In this document: piece by piece, positions 1-7,492 of the stretch
How positions within the stretch are numbered: position 1 is the stretch's first letter
Layout of the letters: every line of letters begins with the position of its first letter
Assembly: GCA_964608615.1 (NCBI GenBank)
Contig: CAZSQG010000034.1
Coordinates: 1-37,461, forward strand
DNA from: CALEUX01 sp964608615
Lineage (GTDB): Bacteria > Bacteroidota > Bacteroidia > Bacteroidales > Marinilabiliaceae
Direction of reading: 5' to 3'
Length of the DNA stretch: 37,461 nucleotides
Position numbers and translations under genes: made by a program
The notes under the pieces: generated by a model
The model's database searches: none
Seen by the model: only the letters and a program-made list of their open reading frames with translations
Told to the model about the DNA's origin: nothing

Positions 1-98
1 TTTTAGCGGGAGAGCACTTGAACGAAGAAAATATTTTTTACCGGACAATAGTGAATTTAAATCTCATTTTTCATTTTTTTTTGTTTTACTCCCAAATC

Positions 99-322
99 TT
101 ATCCTTTTATTCCTGTTTCGTCCAGAATTGATGTGTTTAATACAATTGTGTTTTTGTCAATTGATTTTATAATGTGATCTTTTTCAATAGTTTCACGGTT
201 ATTTCAGTCGATATTCCGGCAAAATCTGCAATTTCATGACGCGACAAAAGTGAGAACACATCATACCACAATAACTCTTCTGAACTTAAATAATGAAGAG
301 CATCGGTCAACCGACCTTTCAT
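99..322 (-). pseudogene. Remnant of a Crp/FNR-family transcription regulator (C-terminal helix-turn-helix)
   Basis: Read on the minus strand from 322, the sequence encodes MKGRLTDALHYLSSEELL and then LLSRHEIADFAGISTE. This is the layout of the C-terminal winged helix of Crp/FNR regulators, where a GR.A.ALLYL helix precedes the LSR.EIA...G.S.E recognition helix. The frame stops soon after TVKLLKK, but a neighbouring frame continues with DHIIKSIDKNTIVLN and stops at 99-101, which matches the expected final beta-hairpin. A frameshift therefore splits the domain. In-frame upstream sequence hits a stop and I see no cyclic-nucleotide-type sensor domain, so the gene is truncated as well. The family assignment rests on motif recognition by eye. 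Confidence 0.55.
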
Positions 323-435
323 TTGTTTTTACATAAGATTACAAATACTGTTAAATAACGAAGCATTCCAACCATGGTGTTATTTAAAAATGGCAAGGAC
401 GTTGAACTAATTGTATGAATAAAAAGCAAAGAATA

Positions 436-466
436 TTTGTTGAAAAAAATTAGTAAAGTATAATTG
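436..466 (+). promoter_or_regulatory. Bacteroidota-type promoter ahead of a candidate short RNA
   Basis: TTTG at 436-439 is followed after 19 bases by TATAATTG at 459-466. The known Bacteroidota consensus is TTTG, about 19-21 bases, then TAnnTTTG; here one base of the -7 box differs. Transcription would start near 473. No open reading frame of note follows before the terminator at 505-535. Confidence 0.45.
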
Positions 467-472
467 TTGCTC

Positions 473-540
473 AAAACGTTTTGATGTGATTGGGTTTAAG
501 GTTGAACCGATGGAATATGAGTTATTGCATCGGTTTTTTA
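473..540 (+). ncRNA. Candidate short non-coding RNA, unknown family
   Basis: A promoter-like pair of boxes ends at 466 and a factor-independent terminator lies at 505-535, so a transcript of roughly 65-70 bases is predicted. It would begin with a small self-complementary segment, CAAAACGTTTTG at 472-483, and end in the terminator hairpin plus U-tract. No start codon gives a meaningful peptide. I do not recognise the RNA as 6S, tmRNA, SRP or a riboswitch. The call is inference from the promoter-terminator spacing only. Confidence 0.3.
505..535 (+). terminator. Factor-independent terminator
   Basis: The stem AACCGATG (505-512) pairs perfectly with CATCGGTT (528-535), with a 15-base loop, and runs straight into a T-rich tail. 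It lies outside any visible gene and would end the short transcript predicted from 473. Confidence 0.6.
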
Positions 541-676
541 TTATTGCTAAATTGTAAAATAGTTCATCGTTTTTGGCCAAATCCATTTTTTTATCTAATT
601 TAAAACACAAAAGAAATTAGTTTTTACGTTGAACTTGATAATTCGGCAGAATATGAAAAAAGGAGATGTTAATCTG

Positions 677-1024
677 ATGGATCTCGATTATGAATATAAA
701 CTCTGGAAAAATCGTCTGGATTGCTATATTCGTGAAATTCGGCTGATAAAGGACCGTAACCGCGATGTGGCTGCCAGTAAGCCGGGAAAAGAACTTAATT
801 CTGTTGAAATGATGGTGTTGGAAGAGCATGAGTCTCAGCTTAATCAGTTGATAAACCGGATAAAAGTGCAGGAACAGGAAATGCAATTTTATAACAAGGA
901 TTTTCCAATTACCCATGTACACGAGTATGTTGCTGAACATCAAAAAATTCGTAGTAAAACCAATCGTTTATGTATTATTCATCTCGAACGGGTCGATGAT
1001 CTGATTAATGAGTTGGGAATATAA
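677..1024 (+). CDS. Small helical protein of unknown function
   Basis: I do not recognise this protein. The chosen ATG at 677 gives 115 residues and has an AGGAGA purine run ending about 10 bases upstream; an in-frame ATG at 653 would add eight residues. The sequence is charged, with heptad-like stretches (the segment around EEHESQLNQLINRIKVQEQEM) that suggest a helical hairpin or short coiled coil. It has no signal peptide or membrane segment, so it is probably cytoplasmic. The lipoprotein gene that follows starts nine bases after its stop codon on the same strand, suggesting joint transcription. Codon use looks native. Confidence 0.6.
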   Translation: MDLDYEYKLWKNRLDCYIREIRLIKDRNRDVAASKPGKELNSVEMMVLEEHESQLNQLINRIKVQEQEMQFYNKDFPITHVHEYVAEHQKIRSKTNRLCIIHLERVDDLINELGI

Positions 1025-1033
1025 TTTGTTGAA

Positions 1034-1678
1034 ATGAAATTTTCTTATTGTATTATTATGTGTGCCTTCGTTTTTATGATGAGCAACTGTTCTAATCAAA
1101 ACCCTATTCAACTTCAATCCGGTGATTTGCTATTTACTGGCCCTGATGATAGTTCCAAAACTGGAAGACTCTCTGAAGCCATTGATGAAGTGACACGAGC
1201 CGGATTTAAAACAAATTATTCTCATGTGGGAATTGTTGAGGTTAATGATTATGGCGTATGGGTTATTCATGCCGAACCTAGGAAGGGTGTGAGCCGGGAA
1301 TCTCTAGATTCGTTTTTAAATACTGATTTACAAGGAGGTGTGGATGCCTATCGTTTTAAGCCTGACTATCAGGATTTAATTCCCAACGCATTGAAGCGGG
1401 CTACCATATATATTGGACTGCCTTATGATTTTACTTATTCTCTTGGCGATACCTGTCAGTATTGCTCTGGTTTAATATATAAGCTTTTTGAACCTTATGA
1501 TATATTTAAACTTCAACCGATGACTTTTCTGGACCCGGAAACAGGAGCTTTTCATCCATACTGGGTGGATTATTTTGAGAAACTGGGCATTGAAATACCC
1601 GAAGGTTATCTTGGATGCAACCCTAATGGAATGGCTGCAAGCGAAGCTCTGGAATATATAGGGAAAGTAAAGAAATAA
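1034..1678 (+). CDS. YiiX-like permuted papain-fold lipoprotein (NlpC/P60 superfamily)
   Basis: A hydrophobic N-terminus ends in MMSNC, a lipobox with the acylated cysteine at residue 19, so the protein should be anchored in an envelope membrane. The mature part starts with a GDLLF motif near residue 30, followed by SHVGIV with His64 and later by YCSGLIY with Cys144. Histidine before cysteine is the order of the circularly permuted papain-like amidases (YiiX/YebB group of NlpC/P60), where these residues form the catalytic pair. Known relatives act on amide or acyl bonds; the substrate here cannot be told. The gene sits nine bases behind the small helical gene and is closed by a hairpin ten bases after its stop. 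Confidence 0.85.
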   Translation: MKFSYCIIMCAFVFMMSNCSNQNPIQLQSGDLLFTGPDDSSKTGRLSEAIDEVTRAGFKTNYSHVGIVEVNDYGVWVIHAEPRKGVSRESLDSFLNTDLQGGVDAYRFKPDYQDLIPNALKRATIYIGLPYDFTYSLGDTCQYCSGLIYKLFEPYDIFKLQPMTFLDPETGAFHPYWVDYFEKLGIEIPEGYLGCNPNGMAASEALEYIGKVKK

Positions 1679-1687
1679 ATAAAACCC

Positions 1688-1707
1688 GGGCTTACAATGG
1701 TAAACCC
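1688..1707 (+). terminator. Factor-independent terminator after the YiiX-like gene
   Basis: GGG-c-TTAC (1688-1695) pairs with GTAA-a-CCC (1700-1707) around an AATG loop and is followed by TGTTTTTT. It starts ten bases after the stop of the papain-like lipoprotein gene and separates it from the convergent DUF1080 gene. Confidence 0.5.
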
Positions 1708-1768
1708 TGTTTTTTGCTATATCTTCAACATAATGAATTAGTTGAGAATTTTAGTAGTTGTGAGATAA

Positions 1769-2551
1769 TTAGTTCATAATCTTGAGTTTGATATTACGAA
1801 ACCAAACATCATCGCCGTGATCTTGTAAGCCTATATAACCCTGACGGCTTTCACCACCTGCATTTATCATCTCTTCCCAGCCGGCAAATTTGCTGTTTTC
1901 AATCATCTGTGTCCACTCAGGAGTCCATAAGTGATATTCTACCACATTAACACCGTTTTGGCTATGAATAACAGTGCCTTTGTAAATAATAACACTACCG
2001 GTATTCCATTCTCCAAATGGTTTTGAATTTTGAGGTTTGGCAGGGATAAGGTCGTATAACGAAGCGGACTGACGGTTTCCATCAACACCTAACTTTGCAT
2101 CTAAGTGGTTAACATTATCGAGAATCTGATATTCAGGTGATGACCGCCATATTGGTAAATCATCAATTTCCTGAGCAAGGTAAAAGATTCCGCTTTTAGC
2201 TCCCTCGGAGACTTTCCATTCAAATTTCAGCTCAAAATTTCTGAATTCCTGTTTATAAATGATATCACCACCATCTTCGGCTCCGGCTTCATCTTGCCCT
2301 GATCCATTGATTTTAATGGAACCATCTTCAATGCTCCAGGCTTTTGGCATATCGGTTCTACCATATCCTCGCCAGCCATCAAGGGTTTTACCATCAAAAA
2401 GCAGAATCCATCCTTCGGCTTTTTCTTTTTCAGAGAGAGTGTTGTCAGCAACAACTTCTTCTTTAGCTTGTTTTTTAGAAGCACATGAGCCACATGATGT
2501 AAGAACCAAGGCTCCCAATAAACCAACGGAGATTAATAACTTATTTTTCAT
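1769..2551 (-). CDS. DUF1080 lipoprotein (3-keto-disaccharide hydrolase family, LamG-like fold)
   Basis: The 260-residue product begins with a lipoprotein signal (VLTSC, acylated Cys20), so it is exported and lipid-anchored. The mature part follows the DUF1080 pattern: GWILLFDGKTLDGWRGYG near residues 47-64, the W.IEDG..K segment, NFELKFEWK, GIFYLAQE, and a closing GYIGLQDHGDDVWFRNIK. This concanavalin-like jelly roll is now named 3-keto-disaccharide hydrolase after members that cleave 3-keto-glycosides; many others are uncharacterised, so the substrate is not certain. The gene lies 35 bases downstream of a broken gene on the same strand, with which it may once have formed an operon. The neighbouring plus-strand operon also targets sugars. 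Confidence 0.92.
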   Translation of the reverse strand: MKNKLLISVGLLGALVLTSCGSCASKKQAKEEVVADNTLSEKEKAEGWILLFDGKTLDGWRGYGRTDMPKAWSIEDGSIKINGSGQDEAGAEDGGDIIYKQEFRNFELKFEWKVSEGAKSGIFYLAQEIDDLPIWRSSPEYQILDNVNHLDAKLGVDGNRQSASLYDLIPAKPQNSKPFGEWNTGSVIIYKGTVIHSQNGVNVVEYHLWTPEWTQMIENSKFAGWEEMINAGGESRQGYIGLQDHGDDVWFRNIKLKIMN

Positions 2552-2586
2552 ACTTAATATCGTTTAATTTTTTGATTTAAATACTT

Positions 2587-2900
2587 TCACGGCATTTCAG
2601 GCAGAATCCGGCCTTTTCTATATCCATGCATAATAAGCTCCTGAGCAAATTTTCGGACACTTACCGGTTCAGTATATGTTTTAGCGAAGGTTGGATGTAC
2701 GTCTTCAATTCTAAAGCCGTCCAGTACGGATTATTTCTTCTTCGCCAATTTCACTATTCTGAATCCATTCTTTTACGGGAAACGCGTTCGTCAGAGGCAC
2801 CCAGGTTAGCCATTTGAGTAGCTACTTTATATTTTACATCCAGTTTGGTAAGTAGTCCTGATTGCATAATAACTAACAGATCTACCAGGAAATGGTGTAT
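2587..2900 (-). pseudogene. Frameshifted remnant of an unidentified gene
   Basis: On the minus strand three adjacent frame segments read as one plausible protein end. The first contains FLVDLLVIMQSGLLTKLDVK and ATQMANLGASDERVSR. The second continues with VKEWIQNSEIGEEEIIRTGR. The third has EDVHPTFAKTYTEPVSVRK and ends in GYRKGRILPEMP before a stop at 2587-2589. Two frameshifts are needed to join them. The composition is protein-like and unlike random translation, but I do not recognise the family. It ends 35 bases before the DUF1080 gene on the same strand, so it was probably the preceding gene of a short operon. No intact 5' part is visible upstream of about 2900. Confidence 0.45.
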
Positions 2901-3413
2901 TTGTTTTGAAATAGATAAAATTGCAATCTGCTTAAATACTAAGTTAATACTTTTTATTTTTTATGTTCGACCTCTTTTCTGAATCCTATAATCATCTTTT
3001 ATGAAATGAGCATGATACGTGAATCACAAACAAGGTTAAAATAATTATGAATTTGTGAGAAAAGAATAGGTACACATATTGATGAAGTATTGGTGATAAA
3101 TATAAAAAAAATGACGAATTTCATGCTTTTGATCAATTGTTTGATATTTGTTCATCCAGACTTTTTGCTTTTGCATTGAAATATTTGAAATTAGTGGAAA
3201 TGCTCAAGAACTGGTGTAGCATGTTTTCTTTTAGAGATTGAATTATCAATATCAATTGTGAGTTTAAAAATAGTTTTTTTTTATCTTTTAAAACATTTAA
3301 CTAAGCGCTTGTTTGTTAATTAAGGAATATGGCAGAGAGCTGCTACTCGACCGGGTTTTATATTGTATAAATTTATTTTATGGAAATTCAACCATACATA
3401 TATTGATTTCAGG
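2901..3413. other. AT-rich intergenic stretch without a visible gene
   Basis: No open frame with protein-like composition is visible on either strand. It contains an 8-bp palindrome AAGCGCTT at 3303-3310, whose meaning is unknown. Its right end leads into the promoter of the arabinosidase operon, so a regulator-binding site for that operon could lie here, but I see no motif I can name. Confidence 0.4.
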
Positions 3414-3444
3414 TTTGCCAAGTCTTAAAAAAAATGTATTTTTG
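3414..3444 (+). promoter_or_regulatory. Promoter of the GH27-GH51-GH127 operon
   Basis: TTTG at 3414-3417 and TATTTTTG at 3437-3444 are separated by 19 bases, an exact match to the Bacteroidota housekeeping promoter (TTTG, then TAnnTTTG). Transcription would begin around 3451, giving a leader of about 38 bases before the GH27 start codon at 3489. Confidence 0.65.
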
Positions 3445-3488
3445 ATAAAAAGTACATATTACTTTTAAAACATAAAACTTTAAACTAC

Positions 3489-4859
3489 ATGAAGTTCCTG
3501 AATTATTTTCTGTTTGTTTCTCTTTTGGTCTGTTTTTATTCGTGCCAATCTCCAAAGAAAACAGTTCCGTTTAAAGACGGTGAATTTAAAACCTGGGCAC
3601 AAACCCCGCCTATGGGCTGGAACAGTTGGGATTGTTATGGTCCTACCGTTGAAGAACACGAGGTGAAAGCCAATGCTGATTATATGGCCGAAAAACTGAA
3701 AGATTTCGGCTGGGAATATATTGTTGTGGATATTCGCTGGTTTGTTGAGAATGACAAGGCAGGTGGTTACAACCAAACAGATCCGCGATATGTAGTTGAT
3801 GAGTATGGTCGATATCAGCCGGCTGTTAACCGTTTCCCTTCAGCTGCTGATGGGAAAGGATTTAAAGAACTGGCCGATTATATTCACAGTAAAGGATTAA
3901 AGTTTGGGATTCACATCATGCGTGGTATCCCTAAAGTTGCCGTTGAAAATAAATTGCAGATAAAAGGCACTGATGGTATTACTGCCGACCAGATTTATTC
4001 AACAGATTTGCAGTGCAAATGGCTGCGCGATAATTATACCATTGTGGCCGACAAAGCCGGAGCTCAGGAATATTATAATTCCATTTTTGATTTGTATGCC
4101 CAATGGGATGTTGACTTTATAAAAATAGATGATCTTTCGCGTCCTTATCATAAGGCTGAAATTGAGTTGATACGTAAGGCCATTGACCAATGCGGTCGTC
4201 CCATTGTACTGAGTACTTCGCCGGGTGAAACACCTGTTGAAGATGCCAACCATGTGCGTAATAATGCCAACATGTGGCGAATGGTTGACGATGTTTGGGA
4301 TACCTGGCCTCATATAACCCACCTGATGGAGGTTTGTCAGAAATGGTATCCTTATATTGCTCCTGGTACCTGGCCCGACTGCGATATGATTCCGTTAGGA
4401 CGAATATCTGTTCGAGGTGAACGTGGTGAAGATCGTATGACACGCCTTACTGAGGATGAGCAACACACTCTTATGACCTTGTTCACCATCTTTAAATCAC
4501 CTCTTTTCTTTGGAGGTGACTTACCTAGCAATGATGAATTTACCCTTTCGTTATTAACCAACAACGAAGTGTTGAAAATGCACAACGAAGGAACCGATGT
4601 ACATCAACTTTATCAGCAAGATGGCAAGTTGGCCATCACTTCGCGCAATCCTAACACAGGCGAAGTTTATCTGGCATTGTTCAATATTTCTGATAGTGAA
4701 CTGCCTGTTGAAGTGTCGGTTAATTTAAGTGATTTGGGGCTTAACGGTACTTGTTCTGCCATTAATATGTGGACTGGAGAAGATATGGGACAAATATCGA
4801 GTGCTTTCAGTATTAAATTAGCTGCACATGCCAGCGGATTATTTAAGTTGAGACATTAA
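3489..4859 (+). CDS. GH27 alpha-galactosidase-like lipoprotein
   Basis: The 456-residue product has a lipoprotein signal (CFYSC, Cys19) and a GH27 barrel starting with TPPMGWNSWDCYGP at residues 39-52. The nucleophile is predicted to be Asp214 in DFIKIDDL, the family's YxKxD position. Asp268 in MWRMVDDVWD aligns with the acid/base of human alpha-galactosidase A. A C-terminal beta-sandwich follows from about residue 375. GH27 enzymes release terminal alpha-galactose, and some members act on beta-L-arabinopyranose or alpha-N-acetylgalactosamine; the arabinosidase neighbours make the arabinopyranose option worth keeping. The lipid anchor suggests surface or periplasmic-face action. It is the first gene of a four-gene operon, 41 bases ahead of the GH51 gene. 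Confidence 0.95.
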   Translation: MKFLNYFLFVSLLVCFYSCQSPKKTVPFKDGEFKTWAQTPPMGWNSWDCYGPTVEEHEVKANADYMAEKLKDFGWEYIVVDIRWFVENDKAGGYNQTDPRYVVDEYGRYQPAVNRFPSAADGKGFKELADYIHSKGLKFGIHIMRGIPKVAVENKLQIKGTDGITADQIYSTDLQCKWLRDNYTIVADKAGAQEYYNSIFDLYAQWDVDFIKIDDLSRPYHKAEIELIRKAIDQCGRPIVLSTSPGETPVEDANHVRNNANMWRMVDDVWDTWPHITHLMEVCQKWYPYIAPGTWPDCDMIPLGRISVRGERGEDRMTRLTEDEQHTLMTLFTIFKSPLFFGGDLPSNDEFTLSLLTNNEVLKMHNEGTDVHQLYQQDGKLAITSRNPNTGEVYLALFNISDSELPVEVSVNLSDLGLNGTCSAINMWTGEDMGQISSAFSIKLAAHASGLFKLRH

Positions 4860-4900
4860 AGGAATCCAGACTTAATTGGCCACTTTATAAAACATATATA

Positions 4901-6895
4901 ATGAAACGTATAATAATCATTGCTTTAATTGTATCTCTCTGCCTGATTAATGTAATAGGTCTTTTTGCGCAGAAGAACATTCTTTCGGTGAATGTTAAAA
5001 AACCTATGGCAACCATTCAACCTACAATGTGGGGCCTCTTTTTTGAAGACATAAACTATGCAGCAGATGGCGGCCTGTATGCCGAACTGGTGAAAAACCG
5101 TTCTTTTGAATTTCCTCAGAATTTTATGGGATGGCGTATATTTGGTAACGTGGAGTTGAAAGAGGATGGCCCTTTCGAAAGGAATCCGCATTATGTACGT
5201 CTTTCTTATCCCGGACACAAGGAAAAACACACCGGAATTGAGAACGAGGGATTCTTTGGCATTGGCTTGAAAAAAGATGAGGAGTACCGTTTTTCTGTAT
5301 GGGCACGTTCACCCAAGGGAAGCGATGAAAGTATTCGAATTGAATTGATTAATCCTTCAACGAGTAATGAACGTCAGGCTTTTTCGAGTGTAAAACTTGG
5401 CATTAGCTCCAAAGAATGGAAAAAATATCAGGTTATTATAAAATCAGCTGAAACAGAAGCAAAAGCGTACTTACGGATTTTTCTCACCTCACAGGGCGAA
5501 GTTGATCTTGAGCATGTATCTCTTTTCCCTGTTGATACATGGAATGGCCATGAGAATGGGTTGCGCAAAGACCTGGCACAGGCATTAGCCGATATTCATC
5601 CTGGAGTATTTCGTTTCCCGGGCGGGTGCATTGTGGAAGGTACAGATCTGAAAACCCGTTATGACTGGAAGAAATCGATAGGCACTGTTGAAAACCGCCC
5701 GCTTAATGAAAACCGGTGGCATTATACCTTTTCGCATCGTTTCTTCCCTGATTATTTCCAAAGTTACGGATTGGGATTTTATGAATATTTCTTATTGTCG
5801 GAGGAGATGGGAGCGGAGCCATTGCCAATTTTGAATTGTGGGCTGTCGTGTCAGTATCAAAATACGGAAATGAGCGCTCATGTGCCTGTTTGCGACTTGG
5901 ATAGTTATATTCAGGATGCGCTTGACCTTATTGAATTTGCCAATGGTGACATCAATTCTGTCTGGGGTAAAAAACGAGCCGAAATGGGGCATCCCGAATC
6001 TTTCAATCTTAAATATATCGGTATCGGCAACGAGCAGTGGGGCCCTGAATATATTGAACGTCTCGAACCCTTTATCAGCTCCATCCGTAAAGCCTATCCT
6101 TCAATTAAAATTGTTGGTGGTTCGGGTCCCGGATCGGAAGGAGATAAATTTGATTTTCTGTGGCCTCAGATGAAACGTCTGAAGGCTGATTTGGTTGATG
6201 AGCACTTCTATCGTCCTGAAAGCTGGTTTATCAGTCAAGGTGCCCGTTATGATAACTATGACCGCAAAGGACCTAAGGTTTTTGCCGGAGAGTATGCTTG
6301 TCATGGGGAAGGGAAGAAATGGAATCACTTTAATGCTTCTTTAATGGAGGCCGCTTTTATGACGGGTATGGAACGTAACGCCGATATTGTACATATGGCT
6401 ACTTACGCACCATTATTTGCTCACGTTGAAGGATGGCAATGGCGTCCCGATATGATATGGTTTGATAATTTAAGTTCGGTACGTACCGTTAGCTATTATG
6501 TGCAACAACTTTACGCTCAGAATAAAGGCTCTAATGTGTTACCCATAACCATGAATAATAAGCCTGTAACAGGTGCGGAAGGTCAAAACGGTTTATTTGC
6601 CAGTGCTGTATGGGACAAGAAAGATAAATCCTATATTGTAAAAATCGTCAATACGTCTGACTCTTCTCAGGCTATCTCTTTATTATTTGAGGGACTCAGG
6701 AAGGGAGATATTCTATCGAACGGCAAGTGTGTTACGCTTCATTCATCCGATCCCGAAAAGGAAAACACAATTGAGGAACCTGATGCGATCATCCCGGTAG
6801 AGGGTGATTTGTCAATTGCAGGAAATCTATTAGATACAACTATTGGTGCAAAAAGTTTTGTTGTTTATAAATTACGATTATCCGAGAAAAAATAA
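4901..6895 (+). CDS. GH51 alpha-L-arabinofuranosidase, secreted
   Basis: The product has 664 residues with a signal peptide ending near LFAQ (residue 24). It opens with the GH51 motif WGLFFEDINYAADGGLYAEL (44-63). A carbohydrate-binding-like beta-sandwich insert covers roughly residues 80-210, the barrel resumes at FRFPGGC (238-243), and a C-terminal sandwich closes the protein. Catalytic glutamates can be placed: acid/base Glu378 in GIGNEQWG and nucleophile Glu464 in FAGEYACHG. The enzyme should remove alpha-L-arabinofuranose side chains from arabinan, arabinogalactan or arabinoxylan in the periplasm. No lipobox is present, unlike the GH27 neighbour. Gaps of 41 and 29 bases to its neighbours indicate one transcript. 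Confidence 0.95.
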   Translation: MKRIIIIALIVSLCLINVIGLFAQKNILSVNVKKPMATIQPTMWGLFFEDINYAADGGLYAELVKNRSFEFPQNFMGWRIFGNVELKEDGPFERNPHYVRLSYPGHKEKHTGIENEGFFGIGLKKDEEYRFSVWARSPKGSDESIRIELINPSTSNERQAFSSVKLGISSKEWKKYQVIIKSAETEAKAYLRIFLTSQGEVDLEHVSLFPVDTWNGHENGLRKDLAQALADIHPGVFRFPGGCIVEGTDLKTRYDWKKSIGTVENRPLNENRWHYTFSHRFFPDYFQSYGLGFYEYFLLSEEMGAEPLPILNCGLSCQYQNTEMSAHVPVCDLDSYIQDALDLIEFANGDINSVWGKKRAEMGHPESFNLKYIGIGNEQWGPEYIERLEPFISSIRKAYPSIKIVGGSGPGSEGDKFDFLWPQMKRLKADLVDEHFYRPESWFISQGARYDNYDRKGPKVFAGEYACHGEGKKWNHFNASLMEAAFMTGMERNADIVHMATYAPLFAHVEGWQWRPDMIWFDNLSSVRTVSYYVQQLYAQNKGSNVLPITMNNKPVTGAEGQNGLFASAVWDKKDKSYIVKIVNTSDSSQAISLLFEGLRKGDILSNGKCVTLHSSDPEKENTIEEPDAIIPVEGDLSIAGNLLDTTIGAKSFVVYKLRLSEKK

Positions 6896-6924
6896 GTTAA
6901 CCATTATTTTAATCTAATAATGTA

Positions 6925-7482
6925 ATGGAGAATAAACGTAGGACGTTTCTAAAAACAGCCTGTTTATCAGGTGCCTGTCTCTGTGGTTTCTCTTCTTTGA
7001 TTCGGGGAGAAATGGTGAGTGATAATCCTGACGTTGGGTCCGATCCTGCTAAGATATTGATTCAGGAATGGATTTCGACTCTGCTTCTCGGCCTTGATGA
7101 GAATGAAGATGAGGCTACCTGCAGGAAGATCATGAAAAAATGCGCTTTGGTGCATTATGATCAACTGAATATGAACGATTTATTGACCCCTTATTATGGC
7201 GATATCATAAAATTTTGTCGGTTTCTCGAGAATGAGTGGGGGTGGAAAATAGATTATCGTGAGTCGGAAGGTGTTTTGGTTGCCGATGAGAACAAAAATC
7301 ATTGCGTTTGTCCTATGGTGAATCAGCAAAAAGGGGTGAAATCATCAGTTCTCTGTTATTGTTCTGAAGGATTTGCCGAATTAATGTTTTCAAGGGTGTT
7401 AGCAAAACCTGTTGAAGCAAAGGTGATTTCATCCATTCATAGGGGAGACGCCAGTTGTAAATATGAAATAAAAATTGGCTAA
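6925..7482 (+). CDS. Cysteine-rich protein with Tat leader, similar to the V4R / ATC-hydrolase-like fold group
   Basis: The 185-residue protein starts with a twin-arginine leader (MENKRRTFLK followed by a hydrophobic stretch to about residue 26), predicting export in folded, possibly metal-bound form. The C-terminal half carries a patterned cysteine set: Cys127 and Cys129 (CVCP), Cys144 and Cys146 (LCYCSEG) and Cys178 (DASCKY). Together with FAELMFSRVLAKPVEAKV this resembles the small 4-vinyl-reductase / L-2-amino-thiazoline-4-carboxylate-hydrolase-like domain (PF14196-type); this is recognised by eye and not certain. Its activity is unknown. It lies between GH51 (29 bases) and GH127 (10 bases) in the operon, so a role alongside the zinc-thiolate GH127 enzyme is conceivable but only inferred. 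Confidence 0.8.
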   Translation: MENKRRTFLKTACLSGACLCGFSSLIRGEMVSDNPDVGSDPAKILIQEWISTLLLGLDENEDEATCRKIMKKCALVHYDQLNMNDLLTPYYGDIIKFCRFLENEWGWKIDYRESEGVLVADENKNHCVCPMVNQQKGVKSSVLCYCSEGFAELMFSRVLAKPVEAKVISSIHRGDASCKYEIKIG

Positions 7483-7492
7483 TAAACTAATT

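Noticed and set aside
407..610. 67-codon minus-strand frame over the candidate short RNA
   Set aside because: It runs through the terminator stem and promoter boxes, shows no family-like pattern and has AT-driven composition.
2259..2567. 102-codon plus-strand frame opposite the DUF1080 gene
   Set aside because: It lies antisense to a well-supported coding region; its proline/serine-rich translation is a shadow of the real gene.
2626..2817. 63-codon plus-strand frame in the gap right of DUF1080
   Set aside because: It is the antisense of the frameshifted remnant, which reads far more like protein on the minus strand.
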